Below are positions 27,122-37,585 of a stretch of 64,000 nt of DNA, piece by piece. Position 1 is the first letter of the stretch, and every line of letters begins with the position of its first letter. Position numbers and translations under genes: made by a program. The DNA is from Camarhynchus parvulus. Its lineage: Eukaryota; Chordata; Aves; Passeriformes; Thraupidae. Below the pieces are notes generated by a model, which worked only from the letters and a program-made list of their open reading frames with translations, ran no database searches and was not told the origin of the DNA. The DNA is taken from assembly GCF_901933205.1 (NCBI RefSeq), contig NC_044573.1, positions 33,576,993 through 33,640,992 of the forward strand, written 5' to 3'.

Positions 27122-28261
27122 AGCTCCCATTAAATTTAAATGCAATCTTTCATGCAATTATAACCATTTATAATTCATAAAATACAACTTGTAATTAGCC
27201 AGTTAAACTGCAAAATAATTACTTAATACAAGAAATAAAAAAAGAGACAAGTGTAGAAAGAAATAAATCATTAACTAACTGCGAATGTATTTAAGATGGA
27301 AATTATTAAAAGCTTTTTTGTTCTTGGAAAAGTCATTCTGGACCAGCCTCCCAAGAGTACCACAGTGGCAGCCAGTATACAATTATTTTAAGAGCTTTCC
27401 ATGATCATTACTCAAGTAACTTGGCTGCACAAAATAGCAGATGAATGATCTTTTATCTTTTAGAGTTCCTTGTCAAGTCTACAATCTCTGTATTTTGGTT
27501 CTTTACAAGTTCTTCACACCAATATATGACTAAAAGAACAATACAGAATTACGTGTGCTAAACAGTGCATTAAGACTAGGCTCTGCTAATGAGGTTTCTT
27601 TGCAAAATTTGTTAGTGATATATTGCTTGCAGGAGACTTAAATGTCTTCTTTTCTCGTAGAACAATACCTATTTAGTTAGATCAGTTTGGCATTTATTGC
27701 ATTGTATTTTCCTTTTTCTAACTACATCTGAAGAGAATAAATCCTTTCCCTTTGTTCTCTCATGCGCAAAGCTTTCAAAAATAGAAAGAAAAGAGTACCA
27801 TCAGAAAATGAAATAGAGTTCACCTTCAAAGTACTGCATGTGACTGAAAGTAAAATAATTCCATTTCATGGAGTGATGTATTTTCAGTGCTTTTTCTATC
27901 TGCAGATTTACTGTCATGTCAGAAAAGTAACTTGAAATCTACAGCAGGGAAAGAGAGGGAAGATATCTGTATTTCCTTCTGGAACATATTATTACCAAAT
28001 ACCTTGAGTCCCTGGATTATTGGTTCATTGGATGCAGCATGAAGGTTTTCTTTGACCTTTTGAGTTTCAAAAAGCCTGAATCAGCAAAGCAAACCTCTCC
28101 AACCACATAAATGCAAATAATACCAGTTTAGAAGAGCCCACTGGCCTTGAAACCCAAATAGGTCACCAGAGCCCCGAGTATTACTAAAATACAGGTACAT
28201 GGGTGTGAATCACTGAGTGTAATATATATTGCACCACTTTGGAAACATTTGGGCTAGTTAA
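27122..28261. other. AT-rich non-coding DNA
   Basis: No gene, RNA gene or repeat family was recognised. Confidence 0.5.
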
Positions 28262-28585
28262 AGTAACAAGAAATACTCTTTCGTTTTTACTTTCAAGGAG
28301 TTCAATGAGATAACTAAGTGTATCCGAGGAACTAAGAAGACAATGTTATCCATTCTGCTTGATACCTTTCAAGCTGCAATTAGAAAACTGGCAGTCATTC
28401 TGATACCAGACATTAAACCACACATGCCTCAAATTGTATCTGATCTTATAATCAAATTAGTACATTTGTCAAGATCTGAAGAATTCATGTGTGAAAACGT
28501 GCACTTTGAAAATCATCTATGTAATTTTAAAAGGCCTGCTCAATCTGCAAATCTGTCTAAAAGTGTGATTTGTGCTGAATGAAAC
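28262..28585 (+). CDS. Unidentified open stretch, possible exon or relic
   Basis: I do not recognise this sequence. A frame stays open for about 107 codons, from just after a TAA near 28260 to a TGA near 28582. A pyrimidine-rich run ending TTTCAAG (28302-28304 or so) could be a splice acceptor, giving a phase-0 exon that starts at GAG. The first methionine is at 28343, but a start there is not supported. The translation is mixed and protein-like: a helix-like segment with DTFQAAIRKLAVILIPDIKP, then a second amphipathic segment, vaguely like HEAT-type repeats. No strong AG|GT donor was seen; weak ones are near 28461 and 28519. It may be an exon, a fragment of a retrocopy, or chance. Its + strand agrees with the exon candidate at 45283. 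Confidence 0.25.
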
Positions 28586-28589
28586 GTTC

Positions 28590-30919
28590 ACAGTTTAATG
28601 TAAAATATAGAGAAGTTCCTGGAAACTGAATGCATACAATGATTGCATTTCCTACTCCTAGTGCCTCCCATCCTAAAATAATTTTTAGATAGGTTGAAAA
28701 GAGCTTTCTGGGGAATTCTGACGCTTCCTATGTGCTGAGGTTGGTGAAAGAGAGACCTGATTACCTTTATAGACATGACAAGCATGTGAAATTTATATAA
28801 CCAGCTCTATTTTGCTCATTGCTAGTTCTCTTTTATTCCTTTGATTGCAGCTACAAACCCAGCAATCCATTATTACACAGCATTCACCCTCCTCTGGCAG
28901 AAAATCTTCCTAAGAGCAGGGCTGGTGACACGGCAGAGGTGCAGATGGTTTGAGAGTGGATCTGAATTGCATGGTGCTGTGCAGTCCAGAGGCACCCTAC
29001 AAAGCTCTGGTCACAAGGACCTGGTAGCTGGTCTAACGTAGTGTTCTGCACCTGATGATTCTCAGCCTGGGAAGAGAGCTTCCTAGAACCTAGTTGTGAT
29101 AACTAGATAGGGGAAATTCATAGAGATTGCAGAAGGGATTACATTTTGTCCAAAAACTACCTTGAGGACTCTAGTAAGGCTTAAATGATATAAAGGTGTG
29201 AATAAGATATTTGTGTTGGTCTGTAAGAGTTGACTGAGATTTTTAAAGCAACGTGAAAGTCTTTAAAATACCAAAATAATTTTAAGAATGATAGTGATGT
29301 TATGGAAACCTTACTTCTTCACAACTTGAAAGTAATGAGACAGTTTAATAAAAAAAAAGAAATTATTTTCTAAATTATCAGTGAATTTGAGTTCTCTTTC
29401 ACTGAGTAGCAAAATGCAACTTCAATTTTGTAATTATATATCAGCATGCTATACTATTCAGTGGCTAATATGATACATGAATTCAGAAAATCAGAATTCT
29501 GAATTCACTAATTCAGAAAATGTGCAAGTAATATTCTGAGACACCCTCTGATAATATTAGTAGAAATAGCAAAAAAAGTGTGTGTATAACAAATACTTGC
29601 AAATTTTATTTACACACAGAAATATATATACATGCATGCCATAGCTGATATCTGTTTAAAGATAGTGTCTGTTAATATGTGTGTTTCCTGAAAATTTTGT
29701 AGTAATATAGTTCAGTCAGATATCATTCTTGGCACACCTGTTCTTCATACTGTAAATTCAACATAAAATATCAAATATATCTGCATTTTTACCAGTCTTT
29801 AAATTAAAATTAGAGTTTGCTGTGAGTTGGTGTGGTCCATGATCCGGGGAACATAATAATATAGAGACGGACTCTGCTATGTCAGCAAGTGCTGAGTTAT
29901 AGCATTTGTTCAATAAATTTTTCTAATCCCCAGGCTTCCTGCAGAGTGCTTGTGGCTGGAACAATTGCAGCCATTTAGTATTGTTCATCTGCTCCTCCTG
30001 GTGTTCATAAATACAGTGGTGTGTCCACATAAGGCACAACCAGTGAGTGCTGTGCCTACAAAACTGGGAGAAAGACTGAGATGCAGATTTCCTGTATGCC
30101 TCAGTGCCCTAAGCAGGCCAATTCTCATTATTAGCATGCATATGTGTGTTAACATGATGTGAGAGGTACCATGTGCAAACTGACTGCACCTATTTTCTAC
30201 TAATGGAGAGCTCTCTTTGCTGGATCTTTCATTTGCCTTTGGCTTGTGTGTGTGGCACAGAAAGGAGGTGAAGAGCAGGGGTCAGAGATTGCCCATGGGG
30301 TGCTGTGCTCTCAGGGGGAGATCCTTGTACAGATTGCAGTGGCCCATAATATGTTCTGCTCCTCTCTGTAAAACAAACTGGTGGTTTTCTACTGTTCTCA
30401 GATGCTTAAGCCGGGAACAGCTTCTTGGTATGTTAAAGGTTGCACAAATGCCTATTTTGGCCAGTGGGATCAAGAAGGTTGAGTGAAGACCAGGACATGT
30501 GCTGTGCACATGTGGTATGTAGCTCTTACTCGGAGTGAGCTCTTGCTTTTGGGTTTCTCACATACTGAAGGTGTTGGACTTAGCAAGTCTAGCCTGGAGT
30601 GAGAGGATCATTCCTTGGTCAGTTTAGGCTCTGTTCTTCTGCAGTGCAGCTGTAGTCGTAGGTTGTCAGAAAAATAAACAGACAAATTGGGAGAGAAATA
30701 TTAGAATATGCAGGAGAAAACTGAATATGGAGTATTCTTCCACCAGTGGAAGAATCACTGGCAGAGATGGTGGATTCAGATTAAGCTAATATAATTATGG
30801 TATGATTTTGAAAAAAAAAAGAAGAGACGTGATTGTTCTTTACTTGGCAACAATATACTGGTTTGCGTGCTGAACGCTTAACAGAAATATTGATTTTTGG
30901 AAGCCTGTTTTTAAAAGAA
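28590..30919. other. AT-rich non-coding DNA with small palindromes
   Basis: No gene was recognised. The stretch holds a cluster of overlapping GAATTC-centred palindromes near 29478-29520, with the block ATTCAGAAAAT present twice. A 22-nt near-perfect palindrome lies at 30734-30755. Confidence 0.5.
30734..30755. repeat. 22-nt palindrome, 10-bp stem
   Basis: ATTCTTCCAC at 30734-30743 and GTGGAAGAAT at 30746-30755 are exact reverse complements with only CA between them. No neighbouring promoter or gene explains it. Confidence 0.75.
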
Positions 30920-32143
30920 ATCATTGCTAAATCATGCTCGACAGACCTGATTGCCTCCTATGACAAAAAAACCTGACCCAGATCAATGAGGGGAGAGCAG
31001 TAGATATTGTCTCCCTCAATGTCACCAAGGCTTTTGACACTGTCTCTCACAATATCCCCATAGGCAAACTCGGGAAGTGTGGACTGGATGAGTGCATTGC
31101 GACCTGGCTGAACAGCAGATCCAGAGGGCTGTAGTCAGTGGCACAGGGCCTTGTGTGAGGCCTGTCACTAATGGTGTCCTCTAAGGTTCAGTACTGAGCC
31201 CAGTATTTAACTTGTTCATCAGTGACCTGGATGGAGGGGCAGATGCCTTCTCAGCAGGTTCATGGAAGACACAAAGCTGGGAGGAGTGGCCAATGCCCCA
31301 GAGGGCTGTGCAGGCCTTGGGAAGGACTTCAACAGGCTGGAGAGATGGGCAGGGAGGAATCTTGTGAGATTCAGCCAAGGGAAGCGCAGGGTTCTGGCAC
31401 TGTGGGAGGAAGAGCCCCCTGCACCAGTACAGGCTGGGATCTGACCTGCTGGAAAGCAGCTCTGTGGAGAGGGACCTGGGGGTCCTGGTGGGCAACAAGC
31501 CATCCATGAGCCAGCAGTGTGTCCTTGTGGCCAAGAAGGCCAATGGAATCCTGGGGTGCGTTAGGAAGAGCAGCGCCAGCAGGTGAAGGGAACTGATCCT
31601 GCCCCTCTGCCCAGCCCTGGTGAGGCACATCTGGAGTGCTGAGTCCAGTTCTGGCTCCGCAGGACAAGAGAGACATGGAGCCCCTGGAGTGGCTCCAGTG
31701 CAGGGTAACAAAGATGACTGAGGCTCTGGAGCATCTCTCTAATGAGGAAAGGCTGAGGGAGCTGGGCCTGTTCAGCCTGGAGAAGAGGCCCTGAGAGGGG
31801 AAATCATCAATGTCTGTGAGCATCTGAAGGGAGGTGCCAGGAGGATGGAGCCAGGCTCTGCTCCGTGGTGCCAAGCAACAGGACAGGAGGCAATGGGCAG
31901 AAACTGATGCACAGGAAGTTCCACCTGAACATGAGGAAGAACTTCTTTACTGGGCAGGTAACTGAGCACTGGAACAGATTGTCCAGAGAGGCTGTGGAGT
32001 CTCCCTCACCAGAGATATTTGAGAACCATCCGGACACGATCCTCTGCAATGTACTCTGGAATGACCTTGCTTGAGCATGGAGGTCGGATCAGATGACCTC
32101 ACGTGGTACTGACCATCCTTATCCATTGAGTGATTCTGGGATT
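30920..32143 (+). mobile_element. CR1-type LINE, 3' part with dead reverse transcriptase
   Basis: This is a 5'-truncated CR1 non-LTR retrotransposon. The left part encodes broken reverse-transcriptase pieces: DLIASYDK, then after a frameshift GRAVDIVSLNVTKAFDTVSH near 30995-31055. The catalytic FADD box appears as FMED, followed by TKLGG (about 31258-31282). Next come pieces of the ORF2 C-terminus, including SQQCVLVAKKANGILGCVR and [14 protein letters not shown]. Several frameshifts and stops separate these pieces, so no active protein is made. The 3' UTR contains the 'aggaagaacttctttac' block and ends near 32143 with an octamer-like GATTCTGGGATT. The 3' end wording, 'ggtcggatcagatgacctca', differs from the CR1 copy at 47917, so the two are from different subfamilies. 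Confidence 0.9.
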
Positions 32144-32144
32144 A

Positions 32145-35100
32145 AAACAGAGGTATGAATAATGAGGCTGAAGGTTTAGATATTATAACTGGCATAGAGG
32201 AAAGAGTCTAGACAAGTGTCTTCAGGCTAGAGAGTGGAAATTTAAGAGATGTCTATGAATTCATAGAGATTTCAGAGTTGTTGCCTAATTTTTTCATTCA
32301 TTGTTGAGAACAGAATGAAAATTATGTGATTTGAACTAGACCATGGGCCATTTAATTAGATATCAAGGCAAACTTTATTAGGACAGCAGATTAAACCCCC
32401 CCTGGCATTTCAGTCCTTGCAAATATGTCAGGCTAGAGATAACACCTAGTTGTCCTTGCCTGTAAAGTTCTTGTCCTTGTTGATAAAAGTCTCTGGTTAT
32501 GGATGCTTTGGTGTAACCACTAGGCAGAGAGACTCCCCTGCTCTTTCTTGTCATGCTGCTTTGTCTGGTGGTCAACAGCCTTTCCTCCTACTAAATACCT
32601 TCATCTACTTCTATTCTCCATTCAGAAGAGCACTGACAGGATAATAATGACTCCCTCAAATGTAGAAACTGCAATTTGAGTGCCTCTTACATGGGCTACA
32701 TAAGGACTAAAGGTAACAGGCTACATTAGTAAACCCTAAAAAAATATTTCTTTCCTGAACATGTCAGGAAAGACACAAGCTGTAAATCTGACTTGATATT
32801 GTTATGAATAATGGTAAGATATTTCAGTTGATGACATGCATATATTTAGGTGGTGTAAATCAGCATTGTTTCCTCTGGCTGAGACTGATCACTGATCTTT
32901 TCTCCCTGCAGATACTGCAACTTTTGTACTTTCAACAAAAATTGTCAGTAAGCAACAATCTACTGATAAGCCTATGAACAGAAATCATGCTGAATAAGAA
33001 TGAGAGGTGGAGAAAATAGGATATCTGTCCTTTGGTGATTCAGGTTTATTTTTTGCTGTCATATATTTTCCAGAGTTCTCCCTCTACATTTTTTAATTAA
33101 CTGAAGCAAATAGGTCTCTTTCCTTGGGAGTTTTTAGAGGCCAAGAGACTTTTACTGTTAGGGGGTTACAGTGTTGAGGCAAAAATGTGTTACTAATGCT
33201 GTAAAAGGGTCACTCACTTGTCTGTGTGCAGGGCTGGTCTTTCAGCTTTTGCTCTATGTTTTTTTTCTTTTCAAAAATTGATAAAGACTTCTCACACCTT
33301 CAGCCTCTGTAGCTAGCAATTACTCATTCTGTTTTGCTGCCTTTATCTTTTTTTTCGCAAGCTTTAACACATCTTATGTAGTCTTCATTGGTTCCTTCCC
33401 TTTATTTCCCCTAGATCTTTCAGCTGTTCTTAAAAAGTCATGTATTTCATTACTAATTGATTGCCGTTTTCTGTCAGTGACACTATAGTCTGTTATGTGT
33501 TAATTAGTGCTGCAATCACACCCAGATATTCTGTCTTTTCTTGTCATAGCCATATCATCTTTTTATGTAATTGTTTTCATCAAAATTTTAGTTCGAAATC
33601 CAGTAGCTGTGTGGGGCTCTCTGGGACCATCCCATGAAGCTAAAAATTCAACTAACTGCCTTAGCCACACTGATATCTTGGGGTGGGCATGAGCCCTACC
33701 ATATTCAGCACTCTATAGATAGAGTGTAAATCCCCTTTTGTGAACCTGTAGACAGCTCATGCTCTTTTTTTTTTTTTGTTAATCAAATCAGTTTTTCGTC
33801 CTTCTTGGTCTAGATGAAAGCTTAAAAGATGTAGTGCCTTGGAGTCCAATCCCAAAAGGCAGAAAACAACTGAAAACATAATTTTTAAATGTCACAATTC
33901 TGAAGTAATTCTTGTGGGCTTTTTGGTCTGCCTAATGATTCTTGGATGTTGGTAATCACCTCTGATCAGCAGTCTTGATCCTTTGCATCCTCAGCTTGAG
34001 ACACAAATAGTTCTGTTGGTGCACGAGTTTAGGAGATAGGGAAAGGTTGAACGCTGACAATTTTTTTGATCTTATAATGTGCAACATTAAGTGAAATTAT
34101 AAACCTTGCGTAACCATTTTAGGCTTTAGACAGATCTGCCTCTAAACCTATGCTTCCCTAGTTCTGAATACCCCTGGTGAAGAGAATATTGACAAGGAAA
34201 CTAAAGAATTAATCATCCCGTAAAATCTATGCATCTTATGATCTAAATGACTGATGGTGCCTTTACATTTGTGTCAGAGCAAACCACAGTAATGCAATCT
34301 TATTCTCTGCCTGTCTTCAACTTTAGGCATTTACATGATCAATAGAGTTCACTGAGTGGGAAATTTTAATTAATATCGCAAGTAGTAAGAATAAGGGAAG
34401 GAAAATTCAAGACTTCATTGCATTGTGAAATAAGAAAAAGCATCTTGCAATATTAGGATATCTCCAGAGTATTTTTAAGTATTAGGACTAAAATTTTGTT
34501 CTTAGGGTTTTTTTCACCTCAGTAAGAAAAACTACTTTTTCTACCTCACTCTATAAAGATCTTTTTTCTCTTCATCATTCCTCATTCAGGCTAAAAACAA
34601 ACAAACCGCTTGCACCCATTGAAAAGAAAATGTGGGAAAAGTATAACCAGTTTTAAATTTAGGTAATTAACCTTCTTCTGTCTTATTATATAGAAATCTC
34701 ATAGAGATTAAAAAAAAGTGAAACTTTTTAAGGAAACCTTTTATATTTAAACCTTTTTTTATTGTAGGACAGTAAATCTGAGTATTAAAGAGATGATGTT
34801 TTGCTGCATTTAGGAGTTGGCAATAGATTTCTCTCTTTGATTTCGTCCTAATGGTTATAATTTCTGGATGGGTTAATTAGCTAACCCTTATAATGTCTAC
34901 CTTTTTTCATGTGAGTGTACGATATTACCTCTAGAAGAAACCTCTCAAATGAGTGCCTTTCAACTTAACTAACAGACATTAAATGAGCCTGTTCATAATA
35001 AGGAAGTCACAGGGAACAATTTGAAATGCATTACTTTAGAAAGTTTGCAAGTGTTTAGAGCAATTTTTCAGCTTCTTAAGTCTTCAAGGTCATGTGAGAG

Positions 35101-36637
35101 AGCTCAAGGCTTAGAAAAGTTGGAGGGAGCAGCTGCAGTTTTTGAAAACAGTAAAGGCAAACTTGAAACGTAGTTTTATCAAAGCTTGGCTGTTTTCCTA
35201 TCACAGGCAGTAGACACCACTAATCTCTTCCTTTTGTTTAAACAGATCCTATTTGCTTGGCAAGTAGCTGAATTTTAAATGCAGAAAATTATTATACAAG
35301 GGGAAAAATTTTGACTGGAGGTTAGAAACAGAAGGTTAAGTTCAGGAGAAAATCTTATTTTCTCTGACATTTTCCAAGTTGTGTGAGGAAAGTTCTCCCC
35401 CACACTGGGAATGATAAATTTTGATATTCGCCATATAAAGAAGGGGTTTTTCTGTTTGGTATTTTTTTGTTTGTGGGTTTTTTCTTTTTATTTTTTTTTA
35501 TTTTTTATTTGTCAAACATAATGATTATAATCAAGTAGTAAGTGGTCGAACCCTTTGGATAGATTTTGTTTGCATGATTGCACTTTATGTTATTGCACTT
35601 TATATCCTTTTAGTGAAAGACTAGAAGGAATAATTCAGAGGATCAAAAATTCTCCCTCTGCCTCCCTTTGGTGTATCATTAGTTCAGTTAGTAGAGAACT
35701 GTTAGTACAGTTCTTTTTTATCAGCACGGATCATTTTTACTCTAGCTAAGTCAGGTTAATCAGCATTCATGATATGGGGTCGCAGGGTTTTTGGCCCATT
35801 AATTGCCTATAGCAAAGCTCAGCCATTTTTCCTCATTTTTTGAGGCTGGATTGGAAATCTTATGAAGGGTGTTTATCCTTGGGATGGATCTCAGATAGTG
35901 TCCACAGTTTTCTGCTAAGCCATCCAAAACATGTGAGCAGGACAGCAGGGAATCCTGATGCAATGCAAAGCTTCTGGACATTTCAGTTATGCCATAGGCA
36001 AGAAAATGATGCTTTGTATTGCACATGGAAGGATTAACCAGCCCCCGGTTGTTAGATAATGTGTCAATAGCTGCTGGTTTTGAAATCAGCAATGACCTAA
36101 TTTAAAAGCTGGTTCCACCAAGGCATATGTGTGTTGTCTCAGAGCACAGAAAACACATGTTGCTGAGTAGGGTTTGGAGATATGCGTCTAATCTGATCTG
36201 CTCAGCTCAAGAAGAGGTTAGCTTTCAGGGCTGAGGAGTAAAGGTTGTTGCTGGAGCAAGTTTTGCCTCTAGCCCTCAAGCTTCTCAGATCCAAACACAA
36301 CAGATGGCGCCTCTTGCAATACAATATCTCTTTAACATCATGCCGAGGTTTTGGTTCGGTAGGGGCTCTCAGCACTGATTTCTGCAGTGCTCTGTTTTTT
36401 TTTTTTCCTTTTAGTGAGTGGCTCCCATTTCTGTCAAGACATACCATGTTTAGCCAGTTATGGCTGCCAACATCACTAACTGAAGTGATTCTGTAACACT
36501 CCCAATTTTAAAGTTGATTTCTTAGTACTTTTTTACCAAAAAGCAAAGAAAAATCCCATTTCCCTGTATTCTTACCTTCATTCTGTATTCTGCTCTGTCC
36601 CAAGATACATTCTCTTCACTCCCTGCATTCCTCTGCT
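32145..36637. other. AT-rich non-coding DNA
   Basis: No gene was recognised. It holds T runs at 33765-33777 and 36395-36406 and a strongly T-rich block at about 35455-35512. Open frames are short and overlap on both strands. Confidence 0.5.
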
Positions 36638-36642
36638 CCTCC
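36638..36642. repeat. Possible left target-site repeat of LTR B copy 2
   Basis: CCTCC directly before the element is repeated as CCTCC at 37586-37590. The sequence is low in complexity and only 5 bp, so the match could be chance. Confidence 0.35.
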
Positions 36643-37585
36643 TGTTAAGAACTGATTATTGAGAGATGCCTCTGCCTGAATTAAGGTGCAAATGAGACCA
36701 TATGCTAAAGTCAATAGTATAGATTTTATCTAGCAATAAAATGTGAAGTAGAGAGAAAGAAACGTAAAAGAGAGAAAAGGGAAAGAGACAGAATGTGTAG
36801 GGTAGTCACCACCTGTGGCTCCAGGAGTGTCCCATTGGCCCTTCTTTACCCTTGGCTGGAGGGTCTTAGATTGTTCTAAACTTTTCATTGTTTATATATT
36901 TTAGAAAACAAAGGAATTAATGCTCATTGGCTACACAGTTCTCTTATGCTGTTAGTTAAATGATTCTCTCTCCTCTAAGGCTAATTAGTCTGTGTGCTTG
37001 GTCTTTCTCTTGAGTCAGTGGCTTGTGAATTGGTGGTTATAATCTCCCCCTGCTAAAATTGCCTTTTATTCAGTCCAATCTGATTTCAGCATCATTGCTG
37101 AGTTGGCTTTCCTTGTTGCTGCATTCTTTATGTCTATTATCAGTGATACATTCACTCCGGCAGTGTTGTTAACCTCCCCCTAGACCTGAGAAAACATTTA
37201 GACAATAGTATCACCTTTATCTTATCTCAAGTTCCCTTCATGGTGGCTTAATTTACAGTCCAAGTTCCAGGTATCCACAGAGGCATATCCAGGGGTGGGG
37301 CTTCAGTCATAGTTTCTGGGCACCAGTGCCATCTGTCCCATAATTTGGGGTGATCTTTGTTTGTCTGTTGATATGTGTATGAGCAGTTACTTCTTTATGT
37401 AGTTTGCCACAGTGGGAATTTTTGTCTGGACGCAGTACTCAGGATGTGATAGCCAGACCTGGCTTCTGCCAGGCTTGGAGTTGACACCAATCCTGTTGCT
37501 CCATTCTGTGCCTATGTCATGACAAAGTCCTTCTGTGGCCTAAACAGTGTTTGAGACAGGCAACTGTGATCTTTAAGTCTTTACA
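36643..37585 (-). mobile_element. LTR-like repeat, family B, copy 2 (~940 bp)
   Basis: The longer copy of the repeat at 26368-27121. It has the same TGTTA left end, the same U5-like block, and an AATAAAAT signal on the minus strand near 36727. The CCAAT box on minus lies near 36837. The right half shares 'tgctgagttggctttccttgt', 'gacctgaga.aac' and 'gcagttacttctttat', then continues through about 100 bp missing from copy 1. The centre is poorly alignable, so the copies are old or belong to different subfamilies. Ends are TG...CA. A 5-bp CCTCC repeat flanks it and would fit an ERVL-type insertion, though an end a few bases further right (CCTCCCACA) cannot be excluded. Confidence 0.6.

Noticed and set aside
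31181..31874. Long minus-strand frames of 167-176 codons as genes
   Set aside because: They lie antisense inside the CR1 LINE, whose + strand shows the recognisable reverse-transcriptase pieces.
26368..37585. LTR B copies as the two ends of a single provirus
   Set aside because: The copies differ in length and are strongly diverged in the centre. The sequence next to the right copy does not resemble a primer-binding site, and no gag/pol blocks were seen between them.
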